From Lepiota brunneoincarnata (Eukaryota; Basidiomycota; Agaricomycetes; Agaricales; Agaricaceae): a stretch of 64,000 nt of DNA. This document shows positions 22,901-35,451 of the stretch, in pieces (within the stretch, counting starts at the first letter, position 1; every line of letters starts with the position of its first letter). The position numbers and the translations under genes are program-made. The notes under the pieces are model-generated. The model was not told the DNA's origin, ran no database searches, and worked only from the letters and a program-made list of their open reading frames with translations. Location: NCBI GenBank assembly GCA_023014365.1, contig JAEBUN010000016.1, positions 930,001 to 994,000 on the forward strand, read 5' to 3'.

Positions 22901-24603
22901 CTCCCTTCACCATTGCCCCGGTCACAGCATGGGAAAATCCAACACCTTGTCCCAGAGATCTAATCATGGCTCAGGAGTGCAGGATAATGCTGACATTACA
23001 CTTCTCCCAGCATCTCTCTTTGCAGTACAAGCTGTTGATGGGATTTCTCTTCAAGGGGAAGAGCAGGCCCTCCTCCGAGACATCCGCTCCAGAAACTGAG
23101 GAGGCAGGCAAGAGGAAACAGTGGCCAGAGCAGCCCAGGAACTCCAGAAGTCTACGACATGCTCAGTACGCAGTGCCAAATGGTCAGAGCTAGACCGCTT
23201 GCTTCTCTTCCAAGGCAAAATATATGTTCCAGATAATGCAGCACTCCGCCAATGCATCGTTGCCCTTCACCATGACTCCTGAATTGGGGGACATGCAGGC
23301 TGATGGAAAACTCTGGAACTTGTCTCCCAAAACTACTGGTGGCCCAACATGTCTCACTACATTGGTCAGTATGTTTCTACATGTGACCTGTGCCTCCACA
23401 CAAAACCAATCCAGAAACTCCCTGTTGGACAACTTCACCCTCTCCCCATTCTGGAAGCTCAGTGGGATACCATTAGCATAGACTTCAGTGGTGGAACTCC
23501 CTGAGTCCAATAGGTATGATGCTGTCATGACTGTGGTTGACTCCGTCTCCAAATGTGCTCACTTCATCCCAACACACACTACTCTTACAGCAGATGGAGC
23601 AGCATGGCTATTTCTCCATCATGTATAGAGACTACATGGACTTCCACATCAAGTGGTCTCAGATTGGGGTCCTCAGTTCATTGTGTCATTCACCAGGGAG
23701 CTCTACTGCTTACTTGGAATCAAAAGTGCTTGCTCTACAGCATGGTACCCCTAATTGGACAGGCAGACAGAACGGATCAACCAGGAATTAGACCAATACC
23801 TCCAGATCTTGTAGCAACAGAATGATTGGCATGACCTCCTCCCCCTAGTGGAATTCCAGCACAACAACCACATCCATACCTCCACCCAACACTCACCATT
23901 CGTCCTAGACACCAGCCAAAACCCTAGAATGGGGTTTGAACCCCACCAGCAACTGTCTTGGCTGGAAACAGTCAATGAGTTCAAATCCTGGATGGAGTCA
24001 GCATTGGAGGAGACAAGGTCAGCACTTGCAAAGTCTAAAGACAACATGGCAAGGTACTACAACCAACAGTGAACCCCAACTCTGGAGTTCAAGCCTGGAG
24101 ACAAAGTTTTTCTGGATGCATCAGACATACAAACCACATGACCATCCAAGAAGCTCTCACATTGCCGGTTAGGACCCTATGCAATTGACAAACAGGTCAG
24201 CTCCAACATGTACAGACTGAAGCTACCAAAATCCATGAGACACTTCCATCCAGTCTTCAATGTGGTAAAACTCACACTTGCTCCCACAGACCTCATTCCT
24301 GGACACCAGCCCAAACCACCACCAGCACCCATCATCATTGAGGATGAAGAAGAGTGGGAAGTTGAGGAAATCCTGGATAGCTGCATCCACCAAAGGAGAC
24401 TCCAGTTTCTAGTGAAATGGAAGGACTTTGGGATCAAAGAAAACTCCTGGGAATTGGCTGAGGACATCCATGCCCCCAACTGTGTAATGGAATTCTATCA
24501 ACTAACACCCAGGAGCTCCAAGACAGATCAGGAGTCTTGCATTCAGCTCAATCCCCTTCCATGCCCTCAATATGACCATTGTGCCAAGTTGTCACAACCT
24601 TGA
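22901..24603 (+). pseudogene. gypsy integrase and chromodomain of G
   Basis: HHCC finger spread over 23260-23400 (HHDS, GGHAG, then CDLC). The integrase core is damaged by frameshifts and stops near 23500-23830. The C-terminal barrel appears near 24090-24260 (FKPGDKVFL, MRHFHPVFNV). The chromodomain at about 24340-24500 (EWEVEEILDSC, LQFLVKWKDFG, NSWELAEDI) ends with a stop just before the polypurine tract. G has no ORF3, unlike A and C. Confidence 0.8.
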
Positions 24604-24615
24604 AAGGGGGGTAGG

Positions 24616-25124
24616 TGTAAGGGGAACTTCAGGTCAATGCCCACAACCACAAATTCGGAATTCTGATCCCCAGACTCCCTACCTTCGGAAATCTAATCCC
24701 CAACCTCCCTGCACTCGGAAATGTGATTCTCAGCCTCCCAATGCTTGGAAATCCGACATCCAGCCCTCCTGCACTTGGAAATCTGACTTCCAGCCCTCCT
24801 GCACTTGGAATTATGATTTCCAGCCTTCCTAGGCCTGGAAATCTGTCCCCCTGCACCCCAGCACTTGGAATTCCCTCCTACACCCCTCTGATGCAGATTC
24901 AAACCCTCACTGGCATGCACAACCCTAACCCAAGCCCATTCCTGACTATATTTACTTTAGGCATCCCTGACACCTCATGACCATTTATGTAGAGTAGATT
25001 ACTCAACTCAGACCTTACGGCAGGTAGTATAAGTAGTGTAGGTGAGCTTGGAGAAACCTTACTTGATTCTCTAAGGTTTCTCCCTGCTCAGCCAATGCAA
25101 CGTGGCAACCAGGTTGTCCTTACA
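24616..25124 (+). repeat. 3' LTR of G
   Basis: 509 bp, TGTAAGGGG to TCCTTACA, with one more minisatellite unit than the 5' LTR (the CTGACTTCCAGCCCTCC unit near 24785-24805). It is followed by the target duplication GGTCT. Confidence 0.9.
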
Positions 25125-26129
25125 GGTCTGGAGTGGTTGCTTGAGTGTTGGGTGGTTGGGTCATTGGTGGGGTTGTCTAGTTTGTGGGCCCTTTTATATT
25201 CTTCAATGACTTCCTTGGTGTTCTCCAGGTTTGCTTCTGGCTCCCAGGAGTCCTTGGTGGGAAGTTATCCTTTCCATCTGACTAGGAATTGATACTTGTT
25301 CTGGATCTTTCTGTAGCACAGTATTGACTCAACCTCATATTCTTCTTCTCCATTTACAAGGTTGGGTGGCAGGGCTGTATTGTATTCCCCATCTGTGTCA
25401 TTCTCTTCTGCAGGCATTAGGAGGCTTGCATGAAACTTGTTGTGGATCTTCCATTTGATGGATAATTTTAGCTTGTAGGTAATAGGTCCAAGTTTTCTTG
25501 CTATGGTGAAGAGACCTTCTCAGCATTGGGCCAGTTTCTTTGAGGCATACTGAATTGGGAGGTTGCAGTTGTCTGGCCAAACCTTCTGTCCAACTTTTAG
25601 ATTGATATCTGGCCAGTTATATCTTGCAGCCATGTTTAGTCTGGTCTGTTCATGTGCAGCTTGAGCTTCTTGGCATATCTTGGCAAGATATTTAAACTTC
25701 TTTCCTATTGCTGGAATGTTTGCTGGCTCCTTGGAGGTTGGAAATCCTTTGGGGCTTGATCCATAGAGGAGTTCAAATGGGGTATGCTGGTGTTCAGCAT
25801 GCATCTTCAAGTTGTGGACATATTCCAGAAGTGGAAGTGCTTTTGTCCATTTGTTCAGGTTTGATGAGCAATAGATGCCAAGGTATAGTTCTATTTCTTG
25901 GTTGAATTGCTCTGTTTATCTGTCTGTCTGTGAGTGGTAGGTGGTAGAGAGTACTTGTTCAATTCCAAGTTGTTTGTAGAATTCTTTCATGGATTTGGTG
26001 GCAAATCTGGGGTCACAATTGCTGAGAACTTTTTCAGGAAGGCCAAATCTAGAGAACAGCTATTTGATAAGAATTTCAGTGATCTTGTCCATGTTGGCAG
26101 TTTTCACAGTAGGTTCTAGAATTATCCCC
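25125..26129 (-). pseudogene. gypsy integrase and chromodomain end of C2
   Basis: Minus-strand integrase C-terminal half. It includes the HTPFELLYG motif (about 25760) and a clean stretch matching C1 from ANIPAIGKKFKYLAK on, then the chromodomain near 25210-25350 read in several frames. CAG is kept where C1 has TAG. It is cut on the left by G and on the right by the A2 LTR at 26130. Confidence 0.75.
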
Positions 26130-26522
26130 TGTTATCAGAAGTCTATTAAGAAGGACAGTTATGTTTAGCACAGTATTCCCACGTCATATGTCACTCTGAA
26201 ACCATCAGTAGTGTACATCAGAAGGACTATATTTAACCTTTGCCTTGTTGTCTTATCTCTGACTCATAGTTACTCAGGTCCATTTACTTATAGTAGGAGC
26301 ATAGCCACACTTAGTATTATATAAGGATACCATACATTACTATGTATCCTTATCTTAGTGTTATACAGTTCTTGCCTCCTATACCTCTTTGTCCTTAAAC
26401 CGGCTGGACTTATAGTGCTCTGTCATCTCCAAGTCATGCTTAGTAGGACAGGACCAAGTCTGTATAGATATCCTGTGTCAAACTCCATGCTACTCACAAG
26501 CGAACCCCTAACCCAGGTAACA
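26130..26522 (+). repeat. B-family LTR, 5' LTR of A2
   Basis: 393 bp, TGTTATCAG to GGTAACA, directly followed by the A internal start AAACACTAAG. The TATA-like TATTATATAAGG lies near 26315. Confidence 0.85.
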
Positions 26523-27437
26523 AAACACTAAGATACTCTGCTGCTTATCTCTTGCTCACCCTCCACTCTGCTCTGCTTTACCAATGTACTGAACGTGTCG
26601 AGGTACTCTGGTCATTCAAAACAACATGTGAAAGAAAACTGCCCCTCTGTGTAGCCATCGCTACATCCCTCAACCTCTCCCTGCCAGAAGACCTGGCTTA
26701 CCTACTCATATTTGTCTTTACCTCCACTGCCACCCTCATCACCTACCAAATAATAACCTCAGAACTCAAATGCATCACGTGCTCTTGCCACTGCTGTGTT
26801 GTCAGATTGTGGAACCTGTACTCAGGAATCTCCATAATCACCACCCAATTTTTCATTCTTCAAGCAATAATTGATCACTAGACAACTGCCACCATGCCTC
26901 CAAAGAAGTTCTTAGCCTGAGAAACTCCATCACCCCCTCCTCCCAAATCAAGAACTAGAATCTCAGGACCAGGAATCCCAAACCCTGATCCAAGAAGAAA
27001 TCCCACACCCACACAAACTCCATCACCATTCTACCCCCCATCTCCATTTGATTCACCTACTCCACATACATCAACCTCAACCCAAATCATCACAAGAACC
27101 CCAACATCATCAAGTGTCTCTGCTGTATTAGCTGAAAGACAAAGACGACTGCGAAGAACAAGAAAAACGCAATATCATCGCAAACCAACTCTCTGAACAA
27201 GAACTTAAACAACTCCAACAAGCCATACAACAACCAAGAGAACTCACAGGTTCTGAAGAGAATCTTCTCTCAAGACATGAAGCCTTCATTGAACTCAACC
27301 AAGGACAAACCCCAGTAGACGACGACTCAGACATCTACATCACAGATGATAACAAATCAGAACCCAATAAACAACCCTTAGCCCTACCCACACCACCTAC
27401 ACCACCTCCACCATCGCTGCCACCAGGACAATTACAA
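26523..27437 (+). pseudogene. hydrophobic pre-gag segment of A2
   Basis: Same two hydrophobic stretches as A1 (LAYLLIFVFTSTATLITYQ and GISIITTQFFILQAII) and the cysteine cluster ITCSCHCC. Stops near 26879 and 26918 and a frameshift near 27150. The bases equivalent to the A1 ATG at 4002 are ACA. Confidence 0.4.
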
Positions 27438-28604
27438 ATGGCTGCCACACAAACCCCAAAGGAGTTAGGACTCCTCAAACCCATTGCCTTTGATGGAACC
27501 AGAAGACTATTCGAAGACTGGATCTTCTAATGTGAAGTTTATGTGCTCACAACCACTTACAACACTGACCTTGCCAGAACTTTGTTTGTCCTCTTGATGA
27601 TGCAATCAGGAGATGCCCAAGCATGGGCCAGACAATACCTCCATGAGAGGAATGCCCAGACTCAAGCTGGACAACCCATAGCCATGGAAATGTGGGATAA
27701 CTTCACTGCCCAACTCAGAACTGACTTCACCCCAGCAGACGAACATGCATATGCACATACCAAACTTCAAACCCTGCATCAAGCAGGCAAACCAATGACT
27801 GAGTTCAACACTCAGCTCAAAGAACTTGTCCACCAATCCAGACTTACTGAAGATTGTGCTCTCATCAATCTATATAGAAAAGCAATCAATTGCCAAATCA
27901 CAATGAAGATCAATGAATCAGAAAATCCACTAATGACTATCACTGCTTGGTATACCTGAGCAAACAAACTAGATGACAACTTCTGTCATATCAACACCCT
28001 GTATGGCACCCCCAGGAACACATTTCCTCAAAGAAACCAATACTAACCAAATCAAGGACCAAGCCATCTAAACAACAATGTACCATATGCACAATTTTAC
28101 CAAAGGAGTAATGCTCCACATTTCACACCACGAGACCCACACACCATGGAGATAGACCATGCCATAGTAGAAGAAGGACATGAAGATCCTTATCCCAAAA
28201 TCCCACAACCAGAATACACTGAAGAAGACTCTGCACAAGAATCATTGGAGATAGATGTGGTTGTCACAGAACAATGAATGAAGGCTTATCAGAAACAAGA
28301 ATGCTTCCAATGTGGAGCAAATGATCACTGGGTTAGTAAATGCCCACATCCACCACCCGCCAGACGCTTTCCAGGAATGCATACCAATCCACCACGCCTA
28401 ACCAGAAACCCAAACCATCCTCCATTCCAAGGAAATAAGCCTAACCCCAGCTTTAAACCCCAATAACACAAGTATTCCCTTGCCATAGCAGAAGTTGCAT
28501 CCCAAATGTGCCAAATGGTTGATGAACTCGAACCCTGAATTACAACAAGAACTCCACTCCATGTTAGCTGAGGATCCGGAGATGCATCCATTCCAGGATT
28601 TTTA
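27438..28604 (+). pseudogene. gypsy gag, A2
   Basis: MAATQTPKELGLLKPIAF start, gag core, and zinc knuckle CFQCGANDHWVSKC near 28310. It keeps the Trp codon that is a stop in A1 but has its own stops near 27529, 27957, 28043 and 28276, and a 9-bp deletion near 27550. It ends before AAAAAGG as in A1. Confidence 0.75.
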
Positions 28605-28699
28605 AAAAGGAACGCTGTCAATTGATGTGCCCCTGCACATTCCAGAACTCAGAAGGACATTTTCTCAATAAACTCTGTACAATTACAACTTTCCCCAAA

Positions 28700-31600
28700 T
28701 AAACAATCCCTTTTCCTACCCATTGAGATTTGGAGTGAACGGACATCAAAACCCATGGCCATCACCACCCTGATAGACTCAGGAGCTCAAGGGAATTTCA
28801 TCTCCCACAAAGTTGTTGAATGACATGGTTATCAAACCAACAGCTGGACCAACCAATTCCTCTCAGCAACATTGATGGAACTGACAACCAACATGGCAAA
28901 ATCCATGAATACATCAAAATCAGAACCATCATTGATGGAAGAGACTGCATGCTAGAAGTGGATGTCACAAACACTGGTGAGAAAGACCTCATCATCAGAT
29001 TTTCCTGGTTGGAACAATACAATCCCAACATCAACTGGAAAACCAAGACATTCTCTTGGAAACCCCAAATCGATCACCAAGACTTTTCCAAACTCCTCAG
29101 AACTCTACGATGACCCGTTGAACTCAACTCCATTGCCATGGACATAATGGCTGGAAAAACCTCTCAACCCAAGGAGAACCCAGAAGAATACATCAACCTT
29201 TCAAATGTTGACCTTGACACCTTCTCTTTAGAAAGAGAAATGAATCTGATGCTTCTAACCCCATTAGAAGTAAACGCCAAAGCAACACATGCCACAATGC
29301 TCCACAATGAGCAACACAACCTGACAAAATCAGCAAATCAAAAAGGAAAACAATCAGAACCAAACAAGGAACCACCTGAGATCCCTTGGAGATTTGCCTG
29401 ATGGGCTAAAATATTCAACAAGAAAGCCTCCAAACAATTCCCACCATCAAGAACATTTGATCACAAAATCAAACTAAAACTGACATTCAAAGTGAAATCA
29501 ATGAAACCTTATCAAGTGGCACCTGCTGAAGAAAAAGTGCTAAAAGAATTTATAGAAGAAAACCTTCAAAAAGGGTACATCCACTCTTCAAAATCCCCTA
29601 TGGCATCACCTTTCTTCTTTGTTGCCAAGAAAGGAGGAGACCTCCAACCCTGCCAAGACTATCATTATCTCAATGATCATACAGTCAAAAATGCCTACCC
29701 AATCCCCATGATTTCCACTATCATGGATAAACTCAAAGGAGCTAAGTACTTTACTAAGCTCAATGTTTGCCTAGGATACAATAATGTTAGAATCAAAGAT
29801 AGCAATCAGTGGAAAGCAGCATTCAAGACTCCTATGGGTCTTTTCAAACCAACTGTGATGTTTTTCAGACTTTGCAACAGTCCTGCAACATTCCAACATA
29901 TGATGGACACACTATTCTCCAAAATAATGGAGAAAGGAGGAATCATCATCTATATGGATGATATCCTAATCTACGGTAAAACCCAGGAAGAAACTGACTG
30001 ACTTACAGAAAAAGTACTGCAAATCCTGCAGGAAAATGACCTATACCTCAAAACAGAGAAATGCAAGTTCAACAAACAACGACTCAAATATCTTGGCATG
30101 ATCATCACACCTGATGAAATCAAAATGGATCCCAGAAAACTCAAAGGAATAGAAGACTGGCCAGTGCCAAAAATGGTCCAACACATTCAGAAATTAATCA
30201 GATTCTGTAACTTCTACCAGAAGTTCATCCACAGTTACTCCCACCACACCAAACCCCTTAACCAACTCCTATCCAAATCAAACAAATTTGAATGGAAAGC
30301 AGAACAACAGAAAGTGTTTCGAAACACTCAAGAACAAATTTTTAAAAGAACCAGTGCTCCTCATGCCTGATTCCACAAAACCCTTCAAAATAGAAGCCGA
30401 TGCTTCCAAATTTGTGTCAGGAGCTGTCTTATATCAACACAATATCAATGGAATACGGAACCTGTATCATTCTATTCAAAAACATTCAGACCAGTGGAAC
30501 ACAATTACAATATCTATGACAAGGAACTTCTCACTATCATCTGAGCCCTCGAAGAATGGCACCATTACCTCCTTGGCAGTCCACATACTGTCCATATCAG
30601 AACAGACCACCAGAACCTCACATATTGGTGTAAACCCCAGAAAATCAACCACCAACAAGCATGATGGGTCCAGACCCTTGCCAACTACAACTTCAAATTA
30701 GAACACATCCCAGGATCAAAGATCCCTGCACCAGATGCTCTATGAAGATGTCCAGACCACATCCCCGATGAGGATAATGATAACAAAGATGTTACCATGC
30801 TTCCAGACAACCTCTTTGTCACTGCAGCTGACATAGAAAACCAAAACCTGATCACAGTACTCCCAGAACACCTCTTTATCACCACAGTCAATATGGAACT
30901 CCAAGAAAGAATTACAGAATCACCCAAGTACAACACTAGAACCACTGAAGCATTCAAACTCCTGAAGGAAACCCACCCTAATGCCACCGATAAAGACTTC
31001 AGAACAACCCTAACCATGAATGGTCCACTCCTCACGTTCCAGGAATGTGTTATCATTCCAGAAGACCTCCAACTCAGACATGATATCATCGCAAGATACC
31101 ATGACCACCCTACATGTGGCTACCCTGGAGAACAGGAAACATATCACCTTGCCAAGAAAGAAGTATATTGGCCAGGAATGTCAATATTCATAAAGAATTA
31201 CATCAAAGGCTGTCCAGAATGTCAGCAACACAAAATCATCCAACAACCAGATCATGCCACAATCCAACCCATACAGCCAGTGTCTTCACTACACCCATTT
31301 AGTCAGATCTCCTGGGATCTAATCACTGGTCTCCCACCATCCATGGGAAACAATGCCATATTGTCTGTGGTGGACCACAGCCTTACAAAGGGGGTAATTT
31401 TCATCCCTACATCAGAAAACACCATAGCCGATGACATCGGAAGACTCCTCATTGAGAAAGTATTCACAAGATATGGTCTCCCTGACAAAATCATATCGGA
31501 CAGAGGCCCCAGATTTGCCTGCCCAATCCCTCAGACAACTAGCAAAACGATTGAACATCAAACAAGCCTTCTCCACTGCCTACCATTCACAAACAGATGG

Positions 31601-32388
31601 AATGACTGAATGGTATAACCAAGAAATAGAAACCTATCTATCCATATACTGCACCAGAAACTCTCACAAATGGTCAGAAACACTCCCAATCCTCAAATTC
31701 TCCCACAACTCCAAGATACACACCAAGAACCAAAAATCCCCTTTTGAACTCATTATGGGATACAACCCTCTGGCAATCCCCACCATCATGGAAACATCAA
31801 ACTTTCCATCAGTAGATGATCGCATTAGACTTCTAGATGATGCTTAAAAAGAAGCACATGCCACTCACCAAATAGCTGCCAAAATTATGAAACAAAGAAG
31901 CAGAAGAACTGCCAAACCCCTTGAAACACATCAAAAAGTATGGCTAGAAGCCAAGAACCTCAAACTTCCATTCCAATCATGAAAAATATCCCTGAAACAA
32001 CTAGGACCATTCATAATCAAAGAAGTCCTGTCACCAATGACATACAAACTCCAACTTCTGATCAAATGGAAGATACACCCAGTATTCCATTGAAACCTCC
32101 TTACCCCATTCAATGAAACAGAAGCATACGGATCTTATCCAATGCCACCACCACCTGACATCATCAACAATGAAGAAGAATATGAAATTGAAACCATTCT
32201 CAATCACCGCCAATACCGCAGAAAACTCCAATACTATGTCAAATGGAAAGAATACTCCCACATGGAGAACAAATGGATTACCAATGAAACACTCTGCACA
32301 ATATGCCAAAGAATACTTAACTGAGTATAAAGAAACCCATGGAATTCCTCAGAAAGATCAGGAACCCACCAGAACCTACCAGAAATGA
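28700..32388 (+). pseudogene. gypsy pol, A2
   Basis: Protease LIDSGAQGNFI near 28770, with a 1-nt deletion near 28845. RT 29490-30180 with an intact YMDDI box near 29955. RNase H 30370-30760 with a 1-nt insertion near 30320. Integrase HHCC near 31100-31230 and the DDE core to about 31700, with a frameshift near 31520. Chromodomain 32165-32330 (YEIETILNH, YYVKWKEY). Its RT box is in better condition than that of A1. Confidence 0.8.
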
Positions 32389-33267
32389 CTTTGCTCCCAC
32401 ACCAAAACAATTTAAAAATGCCTATGAATCTCGACCTTGTCCATCCCCAAACCACTCCCCCCTTTTCCACAACACCCTCTCCCAGCTCTTCATCCTCCTC
32501 CATCATCATCATCAATGACAAGAATGTCAAATGTACAGCACTTCAGACAACTCCTGTTCCAGCCCCATCTCCCTACACCCCCTCTCACACCTTTGCCGAG
32601 GCATACACCTGCCTTAGAGACAAGACCCCCAATCCCAACGCCACCCCAGAACCAACAGTTGCCCCAGCCACCTCCCTTAGATTCCATACAGCTGGAGTAC
32701 AACCACATGGATCAGATCAGCCTTCTGACAGAGATCTGTGTGAGGCTGCCACCAGCTGAACCTTTACAAATAAATTGGAACAATCTCCAATTTCAGAATA
32801 CAACTGACAACTCTGGTCCAACTACACCCACCATGTATGACAGACTAAGGCTCTCACTACTGCATACAATACGCAACAGGCCTGGGCAGAATCACTCAAG
32901 CAACTTCTCTGCTCAAGATCAAGCCTCATGTCCAAGGTGTCAAAGAACTTACCCAAACAAAATGAGATACATACCTCACAGCCCCCCACCACAACCATCA
33001 CCTCCACTACCATGACACCCCCTACTGCCATCACTACCACCACTCCCAATAAGGGAAAGAAGTCCACCAATCTCAGAAACCCTTTCAGACATATCACCCC
33101 TGCTAGGAACACCACCCACACTGTCACCAATAACAATGTCCCGATTTGGAACTCCCCCAATCCCATTCACACATGAACCGACCCCAGAACCACCAACAGA
33201 TCAGTCTGCATCCAATGTAGACACACAGGACACTGGGCCATGGACTGCCTACAATTCACCTGCCTTG
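32385..33267 (+). pseudogene. post-pol ORF3, A2 (truncated)
   Basis: Same ATGA overlap with pol (32385-32388). N-terminal MTLLPHQNNLKMPMNLDL, the LEQSPISEY segment, and the first knuckle CIQCRHTGHWAMDC near 33208. It is cut inside the second knuckle after FTCL by D's LTR at 33268. Several TGA stops coincide with those of A1; one site is CAA/TGA between the copies. Confidence 0.6.
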
Positions 33268-33934
33268 TGAAGAGAACTAGACTCTTCAGCATGTGAAAGG
33301 TGCCGAAACAAAACCAAAACACAATTGAAACACAATCAAAACAGCGCTAACATGAACAAACAAAGGAGCGAGTGTGGTTGGTGAAACAACCACTAGGCTG
33401 CAAAAACTGGGAAAGACAAGATAATTGAGAGAGAGAGAAAAAAAGAGATCAAGAGGGAGTTTCTGGGTTGTAAATTGACTGCCAAGCTCATAAGCAAGCT
33501 CAGAACTTTATATACAAGCAAAATATTGTACTGACTATGTTTTCTGTACTGAAACAGACCGAAAAATTTAGATATGATTATGCTAGGACAAATCTGGGGA
33601 TAGTGAAGGTGAAACAGGGGAAGAATGAGAAGTTTTCATGGCTATGAGAACAGATATAAGGGAAGCTGAAGGGAACTAGTGAACAGGTTGGTGTGCAAAG
33701 CTCAGAAAGATCTAAATAAGGGAGAAAAACTTATGCTATGGTTCAAGTTCAGGAAAAGGAATAGAAAAGTAGTGAAAATTTATTTGTTAGGGAATGTAAG
33801 AGGTTTCAAGTGAAAGGAATATGTCACAAAATGATAACAGCTTCATTCAGCTGGGTGCTCTGAGTTTGTTGATCCAAGTTTGGGTTCCGAGTCCTATGAG
33901 AGGTGGCATAGGGCAGCCTTTGCAGGTGTAGCCA
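33268..33934 (-). repeat. 3' LTR of D
   Basis: On the minus strand TGGCTACACC to CTCTTCA, TG...CA ends, preceded by the purine-rich AGGAGATGTAGAGGTGGGC. It carries TGTATATAAA (33508-33517, minus) and a pyrimidine-rich TCTCTCTCTC stretch downstream. Only one LTR is visible, so the inner end is inferred from the purine tract and the TG dinucleotide. Confidence 0.6.
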
Positions 33935-34128
33935 CTTGCCCACCTCTACATCTCCTGGGTACTTAAGAAACTGACCTCCTGGTTAGAGCTGATGGTGGGT
34001 TTGCAAGTGTTTGAGGGGAGCCAAAATTGTGGGAAAGAGAGGTGGGAAGAGCATCAAAGAGTTATTGTGGGTGGGTACTGTGATATTGGCAGCGATGAGA
34101 GGAAGTGGTGAACAAGGTGGTTGAACAC

Positions 34129-35451
34129 CTAATTCGGCTCAATGGGAGTTACATCCCAAAATAGGATTGAGCCTTTGATATGCAGGGATTGGTCCTGTTT
34201 GGCTGTCACTTGCTGTAACTCATCTCGATGGGAAGGTTCTGTGTCATATGTGAGCTCCTTGAGGGCCTCGGGTGGCATATCCATGATTTTCATGACTGGT
34301 ATCATGCAAAGATTGTGTGGGTGATAAGGAACAAGCCAGAAGGCTGCAAAGTGAAGCTTGGAGATTGAGCAATCAAGCTCAGCAAGAATGTATGATCCTC
34401 TGGTTGTCTTCCTGAGTACCATGAGTGGCCCATAATACCTAGGCTTGGTCTTGCTACCCACATTGTGGTCATATCGTGAATTTCTGACCAAAACGAGAGA
34501 GCCAGGTGAGAAATCAAAGTCCTGAATTGAATTAGAATACTTCTTGTTGAACTGCCGTATAGACTCAAAATGAGCCTTGAGTACCATATCCTTAACCTTT
34601 GCCAGGTCCTGTGGCCACTTTTGAAGCTGAATTGCCTGGGCTGCAAGGAGATCGGCTGTTGAGAGAGGCTTGGTGAGATTTGGCACAAGGTATGTAGCTT
34701 CAGTGAGATTGAAGGGAAGGAGAGGTTTGATGCCATGTGCTATGTAATAAGGTGAGTACCCTGTAGATTTTTGAATGGATACTCGTTCAGCCTAGAAAAC
34801 GAAGGGTACCACTGTAGTCCATCTTTTCTCGTCTCCCTCAGCTGCTTTTACCAAGGCCTCTCAGACATCAAAATGTTGATGCTCCACAGGACCATTCACT
34901 TGAGAGTTGTAGGGTGAGATCTGGATGTGATTGATCTTGTAATGCTGGGAAAGGAATTCTGCTGCCTGGATGAAGGCAGGGCCATTATCTGTCACGATTT
35001 CTTCTACTGCACCCCACCTACAAAGGATATCCTCAAAAATAAAGGTCCCTAGCATTTGCACATTCTCCACGCAAAGCATGTGCCATTCTGGGAAGGATGA
35101 GAGTGAACAGCAAGCATGCACAATGTAGCGGAAACCATTTGACTTTGGCATGAACATGGTATCAATGTAGACCTTCTGGAATAGTGTAAATGGGGTGGGG
35201 ACAGTCAGAGGTATGTGAAAACTGTGGAGAAGTTGTGTTTGGCATTCATGACATGTTTTTATGAACCAGCGGATGTCCTGTTCAAGTTGTGGCCACCAGA
35301 ACCATTCCAGAAGTTGTATGTGAACAGTGAAGATCCCCTTGTGTCCCATTTCATTATGGGCCTGACGGATGAGCTTGTAGCAATTTTTCTCAGGTACCAC
35401 CAGCTTGTGCTTCATCTTTAAGTCCTTCTTCCAAAGCCTGCCATCTTGCAT
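34129..35451 (-). pseudogene. integrase of D
   Basis: HHCC finger HNEMGH to CHEC near 35370-35250. DDE core: IDTMF (first Asp), VTDNGPAF (second), NGPVEHQHFDV (Glu). A stop near 34861 is followed by the C-terminal domain ending WDVTPIEPN. The C-terminal domain has FSPGSLVLVRNSR and YYGPLMVLRKTTRGSYILAE. No chromodomain follows. Confidence 0.8.

Larger units (their letters stand above)
16890..25124 (+). mobile_element. nearly complete Ty3/gypsy chromovirus G
   Basis: Two LTRs (16890-17368 and 24616-25124) flank gag, protease, RT, RNase H, integrase and chromodomain. A 5-bp duplication, AGTCT (16885-16889) and GGTCT (25125-25129), differs by one transition. The C1 copy shows the empty site at about 594-598. 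A polypurine tract GAAAGGGGGGTAGG (24602-24615) precedes the 3' LTR. Two younger elements are nested in it: E at 19015-20262 in protease and X at 21687-22396 in RT. The ORFs are decayed. Confidence 0.9.
26130..33267 (+). mobile_element. Ty3/gypsy chromovirus A2
   Basis: Second copy of A, with the same order as A1: B LTR, pre-gag, gag, pol, ORF3. It lacks the 2491-3850 insert and the F2 solo LTR. It is truncated in ORF3 at 33267 by D's LTR. It has more frameshifts than A1 but keeps some codons that are stops in A1, and vice versa. Confidence 0.85.

Noticed and set aside
24572..24980. Open frames in the G LTRs
   Set aside because: They follow the minisatellite units and cross LTR borders; no protein evidence.
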